From NCBI GenBank assembly GCA_000432015.1, contig HF985547.1:1-7605 (forward strand): 7,605 nucleotides of DNA. Reading direction: 5' to 3'. Positions 7,200 to 7,605 of the stretch are shown here, piece by piece. Every line of letters starts with the position of its first letter. Position 1 is the first letter of the stretch. A model generated the notes under the pieces. The model did not search any database, had not been told where the DNA came from, and saw nothing but the letters and a program-made list of their open reading frames with translations. The stretch is from Clostridium sp. CAG:1024 (lineage in GTDB: Bacteria > Bacillota > Clostridia > Christensenellales > CAG-138). A program made the translations under genes and the position numbers.

Positions 7200-7520
7200 T
7201 CACCACTCACCGTCCGTATGCAAATCCTCCGAAAACGTTGTATACGTCTTTATGCGCGAACTCCGCTTGCGTTCAGCATTTTTCTCCCGCTTTGCACGGA
7301 TTCTTTTCGCTACGGTACGATCATGTCGGCTTTCTTCCGGTGGACGCTTCAACCCCGCTGCTTCCAACGCTCGCGGCCAGGGGCCGAGAAATGCCTTGAT
7401 CGCGCAAACCTCTTCCGCCGAAAAATCGCCGCGGCTTGGAAACCGGGAAACCCCATTCTCCTGTAAGCTACGCTGCTTTTCCCGGAGAAGCTCCACACAC
7501 AGTTCGCTGTCATACTTCAT
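7200..7520 (-). CDS. Small basic protein with a homing-endonuclease-associated (HNH) repeat
   Basis: A 106-residue protein. Residues about 7-58 match the pattern of the homing endonuclease associated repeat (HNH_repeat type): a first helix (ELLREKQRSL), a FPSRGDFS turn, a second helix, then LGPWPRALEAAGL at 45-57, the hallmark GxWxxALxAAGL motif. This repeat is a small helical module often found beside HNH nucleases or in DNA-binding proteins. No nuclease motif is present here. Residues about 68-90 are densely basic (RTVAKRIRAKREK and following), fitting nucleic acid contact, and the tail is acidic. Start ATG 7520 has AGAGGAG 9 bases upstream. It lies 46 bases before the operon's first membrane protein on the same strand, so it could be co-transcribed or be the end of a separate unit. 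A regulatory role is possible but only a guess. Confidence 0.7.
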   Translation of the reverse strand: MKYDSELCVELLREKQRSLQENGVSRFPSRGDFSAEEVCAIKAFLGPWPRALEAAGLKRPPEESRHDRTVAKRIRAKREKNAERKRSSRIKTYTTFSEDLHTDGEW

Positions 7521-7605
7521 GGACGTTATCTCCTCTGGTACAAATAAACAAATGCGCTCCCGCCCTATATGGACGAGAAACGCAACGCTTGCTTGGCTTC
7601 CTTTG
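7521..7605 (-). other. Upstream region of the HNH-repeat gene, no clear signal beyond a ribosome binding site
   Basis: Contains AGAGGAG at 7530-7536, which serves the start at 7520. I see no cobalamin riboswitch B12-box and no convincing promoter in these 85 bases. The region continues beyond the right edge. Confidence 0.4.

Noticed and set aside
7174..7203. Inverted repeat GTGAA/TTCAC with 20-base spacing in the gap before the first capture gene
   Set aside because: Five-base arms are too short to separate from chance, and one arm overlaps the stop codon of the HNH-repeat gene.

Overview
The window looks like a chromosomal segment of an anaerobic Bacillota-type bacterium, possibly of the Selenomonas-like Negativicutes. 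That is a judgement from protein style, roughly balanced base composition and strong GGAGG-type ribosome binding sites; there is no rRNA or marker gene to settle it. No mobile elements, CRISPR arrays, tRNAs or rRNAs were seen.

Layout: the left end carries the 3' part of a plus-strand gene for an M15-family (VanY-like) metallopeptidase with an Ig-like N-terminal region. It ends at 1237. A short intergenic stretch follows, with a hairpin terminator at 1371-1401 between two convergent transcription units. Everything from 1444 to about 7520 is on the minus strand and reads right to left: a small basic protein with a homing-endonuclease-associated (HNH) repeat; a surface protein with a signal peptide, a transcobalamin-C-like (DUF4430-type) domain and a C-terminal membrane anchor; a 571-residue protein joining an alpha/alpha-toroid to a canonical DUF4430 domain; an EcfT transmembrane protein; a fused double EcfA ATPase; and an ECF S component.

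The last five genes form a tight operon. The junctions are a GTGA overlap, a 25-base gap, a 28-base overlap and an ATGA overlap. The domain pair alpha-toroid plus DUF4430 is the pair found in animal intrinsic factor, transcobalamin and haptocorrin, which clamp cobalamin between the two lobes. Its linkage to a complete, dedicated ECF transporter suggests a membrane-tethered capture module that hands a corrinoid (vitamin B12 or a relative) to the S component, which EcfT and EcfA drive across the membrane. The substrate is an inference: no cobalamin riboswitch is visible, and no binding residue was matched to a structure.
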